64,000 bases of DNA from Gnetum montanum (GCA_015680685.1 MNCI01030499.1:162467-226466), one strand, 5' to 3'. Numbered from the stretch's first letter, positions 23,073 to 35,589 are shown. Translations and numbers: made by a program. Notes: generated by a model not told the origin, from the sequence alone.

Positions 23073-26000
23073 GTGGCTAATTTTCCAAATGCCTCACTAC
23101 CATTCAAATCTTCAGAGCTTCCTTTGAATCAAAAATTGCACTCAACACATACTATAATGTTAACTCACATCATCACCGATTGGATTAAAGTTGGTCATTT
23201 TCCTAGGAAATTCTCTAATCCTGGAAGTCCTCTTATATATTTACAAATCACTGGGAATGAGCCTTGCAAAGCTCTTTTGCATTCAGGTTCTGGTATTAAC
23301 TTAATCTCTCAAGAAATGTACAAAGCCTGGAACTTGCTTCCACTAAAAAAGAGCAACATTCATTTAGAGTTGGCTAACTAGTCCATCACTGTTCCATTGC
23401 GACTAGTGGAGGACATTGTCACCATTGTTTGTGGGTGGTCGTTAGTGATCCAAGTTAATAATTGTAAGGGGGACTTCCCAATCATAATGGGAAGAGCATG
23501 GATGATTATGATTGATGCATGCCTAGGAATATGTGATCTTTCCCTAGAAATATCAAAAGAAAATATGTTTGGAAAGATCGAGAAGAAGAAAGTTTCATGC
23601 ATCGCATATAGTGACACAAGGTGTAACTACGTGTAAAAATCTTGGTTTGTACAATGCTTAACATTGTCTACATGCAACCAATGTGCATAAATAACTGACA
23701 TACAAAGATGCCTATATGCAGTAGCCATAAGACAAGAAGGCACCTAGTGGCTAACACGTAATTGAGAGAGCAATTCAACTTTATGCATGGAACCAATTGA
23801 GAGCTTGACTTGTGCCTATATCGATAGCATAAATACATTAGAGCAAGTCCATCGCCAACTTCCAAGTCCTGATATCAAAAATATCAACTGGGGGAAGTTG
23901 GAAATCCTTAACAAGTTTAAGCAAGAGCCCCTTGAGTTAAAACTGTTGCCCACCGGTATGGAGTATACATTTCTTAAGAACGGAAAATCAGTAATCATTA
24001 ATGCTAAGCTTGCTCCTCAACAAAAAGAAAGACTGCTGAAGATGGTAAACAAATGGTCGAAAGCCTTTGCTTGGTCATATCCTAAATTAACTGGAATAGA
24101 TCCTAGGATATGCCAACATAGAATTTACATTGACCCCTCTACGAAGCCTCGATGACTGAACCCAAAACTTAAGCAAGTAGTTAAAGAAGAAATTAAACAA
24201 CTTCTAAAAGCCAAGTTCATCTACCCCATTGCTGACAATGAATGGGTGAGTCCATTAGTCATTGTGCCTAAAAAGGGAGGTAAATGGAGGGTGTGTATAG
24301 ACTTTAGGCTACTAAACATGGCAACATTTAAAGACCATTTCCCATTACAATTTGCTGACCAAGTCTTAGATACCATTGCAGGGCATTTCTACTATAGTTT
24401 TCTGGATGGTTAGTGTGGGCACAATCAAATTTAAATAGTCCCAGAAAACCAAGCTAAGACCACATTCGCATGTCCTTGGGGGACATTTGCATATAGATAG
24501 ATGTCGTTTGGCTTATGTAATGCTCCAGCAACGTTTCAACGTTTGGTTCTAGGTATATTTTAGTAGCAGATAGAGAGTGGTGTGGAGGTTTTTATGGATG
24601 ATTTCTCCACCTACGGAGCAGACTTTAAACAAGCATTGGATTGATTAGAGCAAGTACTAAAACAATGTGTTGAAACCAACCTAAGGCTCAATTGGTAGAA
24701 AAACCATTTAATCATCCAAGAGGGCATTGTATTAAGGCATAAAATTTTACAAACAAGGATAGAGGTAGACCCTAAAAAAATTAGAGTCATCCAAGGAATC
24801 ACTCATCAACCTAAAACTATAAAAGATGTCTGATCATTCCTTGGATATATTGGCTATTATAGACACTTCATCGAGAACTTTTCAAAGATTGCAAAACTGT
24901 TGGTGGAATTAACGAAAAAGGACATACCCTTTGAATGGACCAAGAAATGTGAGTTAACTTTTCAAACCTTGAAGTAGAAGCTCGTAGAAACACCCATTCT
25001 ACAAGCTCCTAACTAGTCTAGACTATTCCACATAATGATTGACATGTCCAATTTTGCTTTAGGAGCCGTACTTACACAGTTAGATGATCAAAAAACGTCC
25101 CTATTACATTCACTGTGCAAGTTGAAGTATTTCTAGTGCACAACTCAACTATATCATAATAGAAAAAGAATTAATGGTCCTGGTATTGCACTAGAGAAAT
25201 TTAGGCACTGTGTACTAGGCTATAAGGTATTTATACATATAGATCATAGTGTAATTTAGTTTCTTATGAATAAACCAATGGTGAGCCCTCACATCATATG
25301 ATGGCTTGTGATCTTACAAGAGTTCGACCTCATGATGATAGATCATAAAGGTACCAAGAATGTTGTTGTTGATCATTTATCTCGATTACGATGGAACAAC
25401 AAAGGGGATGAATACCTAATTTCTGATGACTTCCCTGATGAACTTCTCTTTGCAGATGTAATAAATGATTAGTCACCTACATATACAAATTGGTATAGTA
25501 GAATTATTACTTACCTTCTCACACAAGAAACACTACCAGGGTTGGACGTTAGAAAGAAACAATAGTTTCTCCACCGAGTCAAACATTTCATGGAGATCAA
25601 CGGACATCTTTAAAAGGTGTGTTCCGATGGCTTAGTTTGATGGTGTGTTCTTGATGTAGATCAACTGAGAGTTCTCCAAGATGCTCATGAAGGCCCTTAT
25701 AGGGGTCATTACATTGGGAAATGAACAACCATTAAAATCTTACTTTTAGGATATTATTGGCCTACATTATTCCAGGATGCTCATCATTTCATACAATCTT
25801 GTGAGCACTGCCAACATGATGGGGGAATGACTGCTAGAACGGAGGGTCCACAACAATGGATTCAACCCTTAGAACCCTTAAACATATGGGGTATTGATTT
25901 TATGGGGCCTATTGCACCAATGTCCAATGGAAAAGCCTACATTGTTGTTGTTGCTGAATATTTTACAAAGTGGATAGAAGCAGCTACTATTACTAACTAT

Positions 26001-26888
26001 ACATCATCAAATGTTGCATGATTTTTTCAACAACAAATCGTAAATAGGTTTGGCATGCCTCGTGCACTTATTTCTGATAATGGTACACATTTTATAGGTG
26101 CAACTTTTCAAAAATTAATGCAACACTTAGGAGTTAAGCATAAGTTGACTACACCATATCATCCTCAAGTGAATGGTCAAGCCAAAGTCACCAATAGGGA
26201 AATCACAAAAATATTGACATGAACCATTAGCAAATATAGGCAAGATTGGAGCACCAGACTAAATGATGCTCTTTGGGCATATCGCTCCACATGGAAACTG
26301 CCTATAGGCTATTCACCCTATGAGTTAGTGTATGGTCAACTTCCAATACTCCCTATCCAAGCTGAGCTCCATACACTATCTACAGCATGTGACCTTGACC
26401 TTGACCTTAATCTAGCATAGAAAGAATGGTTAATGAACCTTAACTTGCTAGATGAAAACTGATTAGCCATCCTATCATCCAATGAATTGCACAAGGCCTT
26501 TAACAAACAACATCATGACCTAAGAATTAGAAAAGTTAAATACCAACCAAGAGATAAGGTTCTATATTGGAATCCCGCACATGTGCCACAACAAACTAAA
26601 TTTCAAATGATATGGGAAGGACCTTATATCATTCATGAAACTTTACCTTCAGGGGTCATGATGATCTATAAACCTGAAAGCCTGGATAGGAAATTANTAG
26701 AGGTCATGATGATCTATAAACCTGAAAGCCTGGATAGGAAATTATTGGTCAACATCCAGCAAACTAAACCTTTCCATGAGCCTAAAATGGCCAGTACTAA
26801 CACTACCTCTATTAATGGACAACCTTGCTCATTATTTCAGATATCCTCCTTCCAACTCAATTGTGGGGGAGATGGCCACCAATGCTAA
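23073..26888 (+). pseudogene. pol of element C (protease, RT, RNase H, integrase)
   Basis: One main frame. Protease: LLHSGSGINL near 23270-23300 (Asp of DSG changed to His), with a 15-bp in-frame loss after GWS at 23438. RT: GGKWRVCIDFRLLNM (about 24280), FMDDF at 24590-24604 with both catalytic Asp kept. RNase H 25000-25390, containing two compensating small indels around 25090-25180. Integrase: LQDAHEGP to CEHCQ (25675-25815), IDFMGP (25897), SDNGTHF (26075), NGQAKVTNRE (26170-26205); the catalytic D, D and E are all readable. The C-terminal tail ends SHGG-like with TAA at 26886. Stops at former Gln, Arg and Trp codons inactivate it. A 43-bp duplication around the N at 26697 is an assembly join. 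Confidence 0.9.
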
Positions 26889-28838
26889 CCATTCTAAGCC
26901 CTTAGTTTCCTTTGTCTTCTTTTTTTTTATACATTTTTGTTTTACACATTTTTCATCTTTACTTGTTTTTGTTTTACACCATTGTTAACATTTTTACTAT
27001 TTATTCCTCTAGTACATTTTTTTTGAATTATTTGTAATCATCACATAATAAGTGCTCATGATGGTGGGTTGGACTATAATGGTGTTGATTGCTAATGTTT
27101 GATTTTTACCTTTTACTTTTAATGTTGATGCTAAGATATGGTTTCTTTTGATAAAATAGCCAATGAGTCCATGTCATTCATTGATCTATTCAACTCTATG
27201 GTCTCCCTTTATTTTGGAAATGTACTATCCCTTCTTCTAAGTAAACTTATTAATGAATTGGTGGCTTGGTATTCTTCAAACCAAGGAAAGATTTAATTAT
27301 ATTGAAAAGGGTGTGAATTCAAAGGGATTTGATGCATTTGTGCTGGCTATTCTCTTGGGCACTTGGATGATTTTCATAGGTTTTCCACCATTCTGCTATT
27401 GACCAATATTAGGAAGTTGACCAAATCAAATAATTCTTTGCATGGTGTGGTTCTCAAAAAAAACTAGTGAGAATTCAAAGCACACTCCTTAGAGATAATA
27501 ANAAAAAAAAAACTAGTGAGAATTCAAAGCACACTCCTTAGAGATAATAAAGGAACATGGACTACAAGCACTAGTTATGGCATTGAAAAGACATGTTACC
27601 CATGCCTGAAGGTTTCCTCTAACTAAGGCCCTTTCTCGCTTCCTGCTTCTTTGTTCTCCTCTTATTGAAATGGTGGTGGCTCTGTGGAAGCATCCTTGCT
27701 ACTTCAGGAGGATGGGCTGGTCAATTTTATTGATGCAAGGTCACTAGCTATGGTTAGTTTTAATCTAGATTTGGGCTGAATTTTATTAAGTCATCTTAAC
27801 CATATAATACACAAGGGACTTTACACAACCTTGATTTTGGGATCCCATTCCATTCTCTCTTTTCTTTCCATATTACTTCCTATATTTGACCTCATTGCCT
27901 ATTTTATGATTAGTCTACATCTTGGTTGACACATTGTTATTCTTTGGTAAATTCTTGTGGGTAAGTTCTTAACCATTGTTTCCATATGTCATTCCTAGAG
28001 GCTACGAACTCTTTGGTTTGTGGATTTGTTAGGGCATAAAGGGCATAAGCCTACTTTGGGAAGGACCCACTAGCATTCCTTTTTGGTGCAATTGTTAATT
28101 TTTTCCCTTAAACATTTCTTGCAATCAACTATTTCTTGTTTCACCCCATCCATGACATCTGTTTTTGTTTTTGTTTTATTAGCTTCACCGTTGTTATTTC
28201 TCTCATCTTTCTTGTTCTTTCATTTTCCACCATATTGCTACCAGAGGTTCGCTCTTAGTCGTGGAGGCCTATTGCAAATTTTTCCATTTCATTACTTATC
28301 TCACCTCTACACCTTAGGTAGTTATCAGTTACAAACCTCTAACCTAGTATCTGTCATACCCACAACCAAGCCAATGTGCTTCATATCGAGGCAAGGTATC
28401 AATTACATTATATCTTATCTATCCTTGCTAATTCGTGACTATGTTATGTATGCAGATGGCAATCATATGAACAATGGACTAGGATAGGAGGGAGCACTTA
28501 GGATGGACTGGAGCTAGAGCATTTATGTAAGGAACATGCTTAATCATGTGGCCATGGATGAACAACAATGTGCACAATTTTGACATCGACAGCAACGTGC
28601 CTCATTTTCTTTTCTTTTCTTTTTCTCTCTATCACCAAGCTATCAAATGAGGCTCTGGATGTCATCTATGTACCATGTTCACCACAATGGTTATGAACAT
28701 CAATGCTGTAATATGTTTGTCGATCCGTTCACTGGGCACTTTAAGTTTATCATTCCATGTCACCATCAGTTGTTGTTCAGTTAATAATCCCATACCTTCC
28801 CAATATTTTGTAAGGAACTCAAGGACAAGTTTTCATTC
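26889..28838 (+). other. Post-pol spacer of element C
   Basis: Non-coding, about 1.95 kb. It shares blocks with the spacers of B and D: the poly-T start, the GCATGGTGTGGTTCTCA block, AAGGGCATAAGCCTACTTTGG, and a mid-spacer AGTCGTGGAGG block near 28257 related to the polypurine tract. An N at 27502 is flanked by a 46-bp repeat (27456-27501 and 27505-27550), which is an unmerged contig overlap. The longest open frame here (28083-28487) has no counterpart in the equally placed sequence of D. Confidence 0.6.
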
Positions 28839-28851
28839 AGTCATGGGGGTA
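28838..28851 (+). promoter_or_regulatory. Polypurine tract of element C
   Basis: CAGTCATGGGGGTA directly before TGATGAGTCACG of the 3' LTR. Confidence 0.75.
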
Positions 28852-29000
28852 TGATGAGTCACGATATCGAACCCCTGATATCGAACCCTCGATATCAGAT
28901 ATGCAATATCGGAGGTGCTGAAGCGATATTAGGCATGCGATGTCGAAACCTATCCCATTGGCTATAAATAAGAGATAGGGGCACTTAGTTTGGTAGTTAT
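28852..29000 (+). mobile_element. 3' LTR of element C, truncated
   Basis: Only U3 and the TATA region remain (TGATGAGTCACGATATCG ... GGCTATAAATAAGAG). Similarity to the 5' LTR stops after TTTGGTAGTTA. The repeated ATATCG units are better preserved here than in the 5' LTR. Confidence 0.8.
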
Positions 29001-29578
29001 TTCTCACAATAATGGAAAGACGAATTCACTTCAAATATTTCCTTATATTGAACCTTTTCGAATTTAATGGATTTCTTAATTTAATTAACGCTATCCATCG
29101 ACCTTCCTATTAACACTATCAAAGAAACTAATCTACCACAATCACAACTTAGCTGAGTGTAACCCCCAATGAGACAAGGCATTTAATAGTTATGTGTTGC
29201 ACATTGCATACTAATTCATGATCTTGTTGTGATTATAGTGGAAGCATGAACTAGAAGCAGGACTATCTTCACCAAGGATGATGTAATAGTACCACACAAT
29301 GAGGATCGTTCGTGATCAAAGGATCCCCTCTCTCTCTCTCTCTCATTCTCCTGCTACTAAGAGGTGTTGGATGTCAATATTCTCTAGGGTGTTCACTCCT
29401 CTTCTCATGAACATCCATTGTAAAAATTGTAATTTTGTACACACGAGCACTCAGAGTCTATATGTCTATTTCATCTAAGTTAGTTTGTCATGTTAGTCAA
29501 TAATCCCATACCTACCCAATATGTTATATTGTAAAGAACTTGTTCCTCCTCTTCTTCACCTGAGGACAAGTTTTTATT
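29001..29578 (+). other. Residual 3' spacer of element B
   Basis: Non-coding sequence between the truncated LTR of C and the polypurine tract of B. The last 100 bp (AATCCCATACCTACCCAATATG, AGGACAAGTTTTTATTCAG) match the pre-LTR region of A and C. It contains a CT microsatellite at 29328-29344. The first part is unlike anything else here. Confidence 0.5.
29328..29344. repeat. (CT)n microsatellite
   Basis: About eight CT units in a row. Confidence 0.85.
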
Positions 29579-29592
29579 CAGTCGTGGGGGTA
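29579..29592 (+). promoter_or_regulatory. Polypurine tract of element B
   Basis: CAGTCGTGGGGGTA directly before the 3' LTR of B (CAATGAATCACC, first bases mutated). Confidence 0.72.
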
Positions 29593-30414
29593 CAATGAAT
29601 CACCATTTTTATCGATTGTGATGTCACATATGTGATGCCAAGGCCTTGTTCCAACGTTGAGGTATATTTCCCAAGTTTATAAATACCGCACTTGGGCTCC
29701 TATTTTGAGACAATTTTGAATAGTTTTAGTTTTTAGTTTTCAAGCAAGGTAGCGAAGCTCTTGCAATTCATTTTCCTTAGAGTTAGAATATTTTCTAAGT
29801 GCCCACAGAAGGAGTCTAAAGTATGTACAGTTCTTTATTCAAGCACTGATGTACCTAAGTGTAGTAGTGTGATGGAAATAAAATGAACTCTTTTGACAAT
29901 CCTTGTAGCACTGCGAATAGCTTGATATTTTCTTTATTGCATTTTACTTTCTCATTATTTACTTTAATGCATTTCATTAAGCAATTTATTTCCAACAATT
30001 AATGAACATGAGCATGCCCACTTCGAGCATTCATATAGTACTTGGTAACCTAGCAATGCTTAACATTTGTAGCCCAGCAATGCTATATGTGTTTAGAAAA
30101 GTGGGCGGTTACTTTTGTTAGGCTAGCTAGGAAATAAACATTAGTTTTAATCTACTCTACCCTTTATTCTCATTGTAGGCAATTACATCCATAAAACATA
30201 AAATGATAAAAATTCATATACCTCAATTACACTTAAACCATACCCTTAAGCCTTATAAGTGTATTTTGGAAGACAACAAACATTCTCCATGTCGTTTCAC
30301 TTCCTAGAGGAACTAGTGTATGAGATAACTATAGGTTCACAGAATTCGACTGGATCATGCGTAACGCCTTAGTGATTTGTATGGTTGGGCATAGGGGTAC
30401 CTTGCTGCTCATCA
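29593..30414 (+). mobile_element. 3' LTR of element B
   Basis: 822 bp; CAATGAATCACC...CTGCTCATCA. Matches the 5' LTR at 11744 throughout (e.g. CCTATTTTGAG, GCTCTTGCAATTCATTTTCC, CCACTTCGAGCATTCATATAG). Followed by ATATG, the target duplication. Confidence 0.88.
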
Positions 30415-30610
30415 ATATGCCTTGATTACACTTAACCATACCCTTGCATATCACAAATATAATTGGGAAGACAACGAATGATTGTTAGAGCAAGTTCACT
30501 TCTTAGGGGTTAGTGTACCAGAAGACAAAGGATCCACAAAATTTGATTGAATTGCACGTGAATGCTTAGTGATTCGTATGGTTGAGCGTAGGGGTATTTA
30601 TCACTCATCA
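30415..30610 (+). mobile_element. Solo LTR S, right part
   Basis: Resumes with ATATGCCTTGATTACACTTAACC, the sequence expected after AAAATCATATG at 11743, and ends TCACTCATCA. It is followed by CCTTA, one base off CCTTG at the left end, so S carried a 5-bp target duplication. Together the two parts make an LTR of about 870 bp. Confidence 0.82.
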
Positions 30611-31140
30611 CCTTATTTAGTAAATTGCTAATGAATATCTGATCCATATTATTAAGAGTAAGCTTGAAGGTTTGACAGCTAAATGGTGGAATAGAGAAAT
30701 CATCGAGTATTTTGGAGAATATGGAAGACCTATTGAAAGTTGGCCACTTATGGAGTTCATGTTCAAGCAAAAATTTTAGAATACCTCCTTCCACTATGAA
30801 GCCATCAAGAAGCACAAATTTCCTAGTTAAGGAGAAAGAGAGGTAAAAGACTTTTACATTGAGTTTTATAATGCCTTGAGTAAAGATTATTCTCACTGGT
30901 CTGAATATGAGCAAGCTTCTATTTTTATTCATGGTTTAAGAATGTAATATTAACAAGAGTTGGCATTTTATAAGCCTAAAACTCTGGATAAAACTTATGA
31001 TCTTGCGATGAAAGCTAAGATGAAACTAATAAAGTTTGGTTTGAATAAAAGAAAAAGATCAAAAGAAAAGGAAGCAACTCGAAAATCAAGGAAGAAAACT
31101 ATAGAAATTATGGACTTAGGTTATATAGAGAATACATAAG
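30611..31140 (+). pseudogene. Gag of gypsy relic G, C-terminal part
   Basis: Continues the capsid frame begun at 10626. Readable landmarks: IIKSKLEGLTAKWWN (30650-30695), SWPLMEFMFKQKF, EREVKDFYIEFYNALSKDYS (about 30838-30895), EQASIFIHGLR and MKAKMKLIKFG. This is the usual gypsy Gag core layout (WWN, then YY.EF, then FL.GL). A few stops. Nothing of pol follows; the relic is lost in AT-rich sequence after about 31140. Confidence 0.75.
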
Positions 31141-31989
31141 ATTGAAGGATAATGTAATGCAGTGTTTTGAGCTAACATGCTTAGGGTGTTGGTACCAAAT
31201 TTTGAACTTAGTACTTTTGAGTGTAAAGAAATGCGAGCTAATTAACTGGCCAACAACCTATATTTAAAAATGGTTTTTTACTATGACAAGAATATTACAA
31301 ATAATTTAAAGCTATCTTCAATGAAAAATGCATTTGATAAATTATGATACATTTGAAACCTAAGGGAATATGATGAATTTAAACTTTAAAATTTACATTT
31401 ATTACTCTTTTAGCAAAGTTAGCATAAGGATTATAAATCCTTTTGTCAACTTTATTACTCCTAAAAATTTACATTTGAATAGCCAACATGATATTCTAGA
31501 ACTTAAGAATAATATAACAATAACTCAAAAAAATAATTTTAACATAAGCATACCCCAAAACATATAACTTAGCATTGAACCTATAACTTGGAGCTTTAAA
31601 ATCAATAGTTTTACCATGAAGCTAATAACTTAACCTCACCACTTTTTGACCATAGCATCTTAATAAAAACATAACCTAAACAATATTTATCAAATTGTCT
31701 ACAAAATAACCAATTTAACAAGATTACACCTTTTAGCATCCACTTGTATGTTATGCGAGCGACTACCGTGGTAGGAGCCCAAGTATCCGGTTCTTATAAA
31801 TAAATAAAACATAACTTGGCTATGTTGGTTGGAGGCTCGTAAGAGGCCGAAGCCCAACACTACCGCCCCATGCTACTTTTAAGGCACGATGCAAGCATAG
31901 ATGCCGCATATCGAGCCTCTTCTTTAAAAAGGGCCATAGCCGATCCAAACAAAACAAAACAAATCTGATGCAAACAAAACAAAAACAAA
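31141..31989. other. Unassigned AT-rich stretch with a GC-richer end
   Basis: 31141-31740 is AT-rich with no recognisable product. 31741-31960 is more GC-rich (GCGAGCGACTACCGTGG, GAGGCTCGTAAGAGGCCGAAG) and marks the left edge of the low-copy island. I see no repeat partner for it in the window. Confidence 0.4.
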
Positions 31990-34369
31990 TCTGAAGTAAA
32001 CCGTCATTGGATGCCGACCGTTTTGAACGGCTCTAAATCATTCAAAAAACCTTTTCAACGGTACATTGCATTCATTCATCGGCAAAAAGCTACTTCCAAC
32101 GCTGTTTTGTGTAAAGGCAAAGCACTCTGTTTAGGTTTTGCGCATAATCAGAGCGAGCTTCTGTTACTAAGTTGGCAATCCATTTTAGCAAAGGAAAAGG
32201 CCAAGGCAGATAAGAAGAGCAGCAGTTTTAGATTCGCAATTACAATTTCAAATTCAATGCTATCATCATCAAGAAGCAACTAAGAAACCACGCTTGGAAT
32301 ATGTCTGCATTCTCTTTCCGTCTTCTCGGCACTGCCTTCTGCTTCTTCTTCTTCTCGGATGCCATTGCTGTTTAGTTCCATCGGTTCGGCTCTTATTATC
32401 TGTGCTTTATTTTTATTTATTTTTCGTTTTGCGTATTCTTTTTCTCATTTGCAAATTATTCATCGATTTATGCTCCGCCATTGCAGTGCGCGCGTGACTT
32501 GAGAGGACTGACAGGAGATTCCCAAATTTGCAGCGACAGTTTGTGTCTAGACTCGTCTTGTTCGGCAAGCATTTTGTCGTAAATCTCTCTCTTTCGACGT
32601 AGCTGAATTTAATTTAGAACCGAAGTATTAACCCTTAAATGCGCACAATATGTATTCAGGATATTTACCATTTACCAGAACCGGCATTACGATTCCATCT
32701 TCATTTTTATGAAACCCTCCCCTAAAAATTAGTTCTCTTGCAAATTTTCATGTTGCTTTCATCGCTCGTTGTCTATGTTCCTCTACGTGTGTGTATTACC
32801 GATACCAAATTACAAGTTACAAAATATCGATTAAGGTTGTCGGCTGACTCTATAGATCGGATACTTAGGCTTTTCGAGAACATGTAATAATTTTTGCACG
32901 TAATCCTGCTGCTATGTTCGCTGTTCCGAAAATGTATTTACTGTAATGCGAAATCTTGCTTGTCAATTTGCATGAGATGTTGCAACTCAGGTATTGATCT
33001 GTTGATCGGTTGTTCAAAACATTCCATGCTTCTTTGCTTACATGGTACCCAGGGTTTCGTGGTTTCATTTTAAATTTTCTCTGCACTTTCATGGCCATTA
33101 TCAAATGACCTTTTCTGTGCGTTCGGAACAGAGCATTATTTGCTCTATCTGCATGATAGATCGGCTTTTAGAGTTGCAGTTTCATTTTGATTTTTTCATT
33201 TTTTAGCATTTAAAATAGAAAATTTCTGTCTGTGAAAATGGCATTGGGTTATTTATTTGTAAGCATTTGTGGGCTGATAATATGAAATGTGCATAGCATT
33301 ATTTTCTTTCTTTGGCTTTTAAAAGATTTTTTGGAATTCATATTTCTTTGCCTTTTAGAGGATGTTTAGGACTTCAAATTTGCAAATGCGGTTTGAATTT
33401 TCTATCCAACATGTCTAGCCAAAATGGTCATTTTCAATATTCTAAATTTACTGCCTAGTTTTCTGTTTCTGTTGCTGGAAAATTGGTATTCCATTTGGAA
33501 ACAGTGTTTCTATTTCAATGGTAAATCACAAAGAAAATCATAAAGACTTTCAAACATTTTGGTAGAATGGAGTGTTTTTTAACAAAATATCCCAAAAACA
33601 AATTTTTGCAGGATGTTTAAATGTTCTTATTACTTCCACTCTTGTATATTAAAAGGGATGTAACTTAGGTTAATGAAGCTCTCATTTTTTCTCTCCAATT
33701 TTATGCTTGCTTTCTCATTGTCTTGGGATTTCTACTTATTTTTCTCTGCTCTAGCATTTCACGCAATGCTGCTTTTGTGTGATGTTGGAATTTATGTATT
33801 CTGAAGTGAGCAAGTGTGTGTATTGTTATTAACTGACACAGGATTTTGGAGTTAACATTTTAAGCCTAAAAGTACAGCTTTCTGTGTTGTGATTGTTTAG
33901 TTTGTTTTTGCATCTAAATTGTTATCGGTATGGAAATGTTATTTCTGTTTTTTTACAACAGCAATGGCAACTAAAGTCCTAGATTTTCAATACTATCTTT
34001 TCAAACTTGCAATAAAATAAGATGTCATTTCTATGTATTTTAGGTTATTTTTTGTTTTTAATTTTATATATAAATGGATTTTTAGATGACTTTCAGATGG
34101 TCCACTTTATTCAGTATTCTTGAAAGGCATTAATTTCTTGTATTTTTCCCTTTTAAATATCTTTTGGCTTGATTTTTTTCATAATGTTATTGATTCTTAT
34201 TTTGTGCATGTTTTCTAGCTTTGATACAGGTTCACCTTGAATCTGAAAAATTTTTGGTAATTTTTGATTTCTAAACCATATGTTGTTATTTCACTGAAGC
34301 GGCTATTCCGGAAATTTTCTCTCAAGCATCGTCTTCTCAGGCATCGTCATTATTTCTGCTGCCGTGGGA
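31990..34369 (+). other. Low-copy, gene-like 5' region upstream of the MADS relic
   Basis: Base composition and the lack of family repeats set this stretch apart. 32000-32600 is GC-richer, CT-rich and promoter/leader-like; a short frame from ATG 32301 (MSAFSFRLLGTAFCFFFF) stops at 32373-32375. The rest (32650-34300) is T-rich, as in plant introns. It may be the promoter, leader and first intron of the MADS gene whose body follows, but no exon can be assigned firmly. Confidence 0.35.
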
Positions 34370-35247
34370 TTGAAGAAATTGAAGCATGGTAAGTATATTG
34401 ACGTTTGTCTGTCAATAGACTTTTAACAGTCAACAGCGACCAACAGACCGCGTGACGATAATTTTTGTGTGTTTAATCTGATAATGATGATGGTGAATTC
34501 TTATTTTGTTTTGTTTGAATGGTAGCTGAAGTTGGGCGAAGCGCGAAAGAACCTGTTCAAAAGGTTGTTGAGCTTTTTGTTGAGCTTTCCACCTTGTGCG
34601 ACGTGGATGCCGCGATCGTGTGCTTTGATGCACAGGAAGGGAGCCTACAAACATGGGCGACCCCAAACAACAGCATAATGGACATTGTAGGCAGGTACAG
34701 AGGCCTGTCCCAACAACAGGAGGAAAAAAATAAGACCCGACATTTCTGCTTTCCTGGGCCCCAAAATGCAGGAGCTCCAGCAGCAGCTCTCCGCGGCCAG
34801 AAAGCGTAACGAGTTGCTGTTGCTGCAATTGGCAGCTTCAGAAGAGAATGAGAAGGAGCGTTTCCCCTCAAAATTAGGGCCGATGGAGCTTTGGGATTTG
34901 CTTCAACAGGTCAACTGCAAAATTGATTCAGTGAAACACAAAATTGCGAGGGGCAGGGGCAAATGCAGGCCCAATACTTGCTTCAGCCTCAGCCTCATCA
35001 GTCAGCCGCCGCTGCTGATAGCAGCATCTCCTCCCCCTGCACTTCCTCCGCTGTGTTGGGCTACAACAGCAGCAGTTCCTCCCCTTCCTCAACCATGTTG
35101 TGTAAATCCGAATTTGATGACAATTTTTGGGATGACTTGGATGCTTTAGTACATGATTTTGGTGACCAGTGGAGCAGTACATACAGTCCTCCCGCGTCTT
35201 CTTTTCACGCGAAAAGCCTTGCATGGATCCACAGTTGTATTTTCTAA
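34370..35247 (+). pseudogene. MADS-box (type I-like) gene relic, plus strand
   Basis: A short exon end with donor GTAAGT at 34389 is followed by a 137-bp intron-like stretch ending TGGTAG at 34525. This donor and intron are conserved in the inverted copy at 6068-8445. The coding part has RKNLFKRL, then in another frame ELSTLCDVDAAIVCFD (34572-34630, the second half of a MADS domain) and NSIMDIVGRYRGLSQQQEEK. Next is a Gln/Leu coil MQELQQQLSAARKRNELLLL (34766-34825), LGPMELWDLLQQVN and a C-terminus FDDNFWDDLDALVHDFGDQ (about 35113-35170). Three frames are needed, so it is a pseudogene unless the joins are sequencing errors. The DNA-contacting first part of the MADS domain is not present. MADS proteins are nuclear transcription factors; type I members act mostly in reproduction. 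Confidence 0.75.
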
Positions 35248-35589
35248 CCAACAAGGCAATACCTCACTGATATTCTTAAAGCTAAACAATTATACAATAA
35301 TGCTTGTCTCCTACATGCTTATATCTATTTTGATAACAATTTTCTTCATGTATTTTATTAATATCGAATTCTTATGTGAATGTAGCGCTAAAAAGCCACT
35401 CAGGTAGGTTTCTGTAAGAGACAGTTTAAACATTAATTTACAAACCATATTACCGAAGCATATTTGAGAAACTAAAACATACATATGGCGAAGGGGAGCC
35501 GACCTCATGGGAAGATAGAAGCATAGAACAGATACTCGGTGAACAGAAACTGCGCAAGATTTTTAACATGGGATTTCAGATTCGTGAGT
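35248..35589. other. Unassigned stretch between MADS and GH81 relics
   Basis: Non-coding as far as I can see; no family repeat recognised. Confidence 0.4.

Larger units (their letters stand above)
19629..29000 (+). mobile_element. Athila-type element C, nested in B, 3' LTR truncated
   Basis: 5' LTR 19629-20487, internal region 20488-28851, and the first 150 bp of the 3' LTR (28852 to about 29000). Both LTR starts share the same U3 with repeated ATATCGGA-type units. The right end was lost in a deletion that also removed part of B, so no target duplication can be read. Its spacer between pol and the 3' LTR holds no accessory ORF. Confidence 0.85.
11744..30414 (+). mobile_element. Athila-type element B, full length, carrying nested element C
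   Basis: 18.7 kb including the nested copy. Its two LTRs (11744-12559, 29593-30414) share a U3 type distinct from the others. A perfect 5-bp target duplication, ATATG, flanks it (11739-11743 and 30415-30419), both inside solo LTR S. Internal order: primer site, gag, protease, RT, RNase H, integrase, spacer, then a gap occupied by element C, then a leftover spacer and polypurine tract. No accessory ORF survives; the region where it would lie was lost together with the end of C. Confidence 0.9.

Noticed and set aside
28083-28487. 134-residue open frame in the spacer of C as a gene
   Set aside because: The aligned spacer of D shows no matching frame, and the composition is that of T-rich non-coding DNA.
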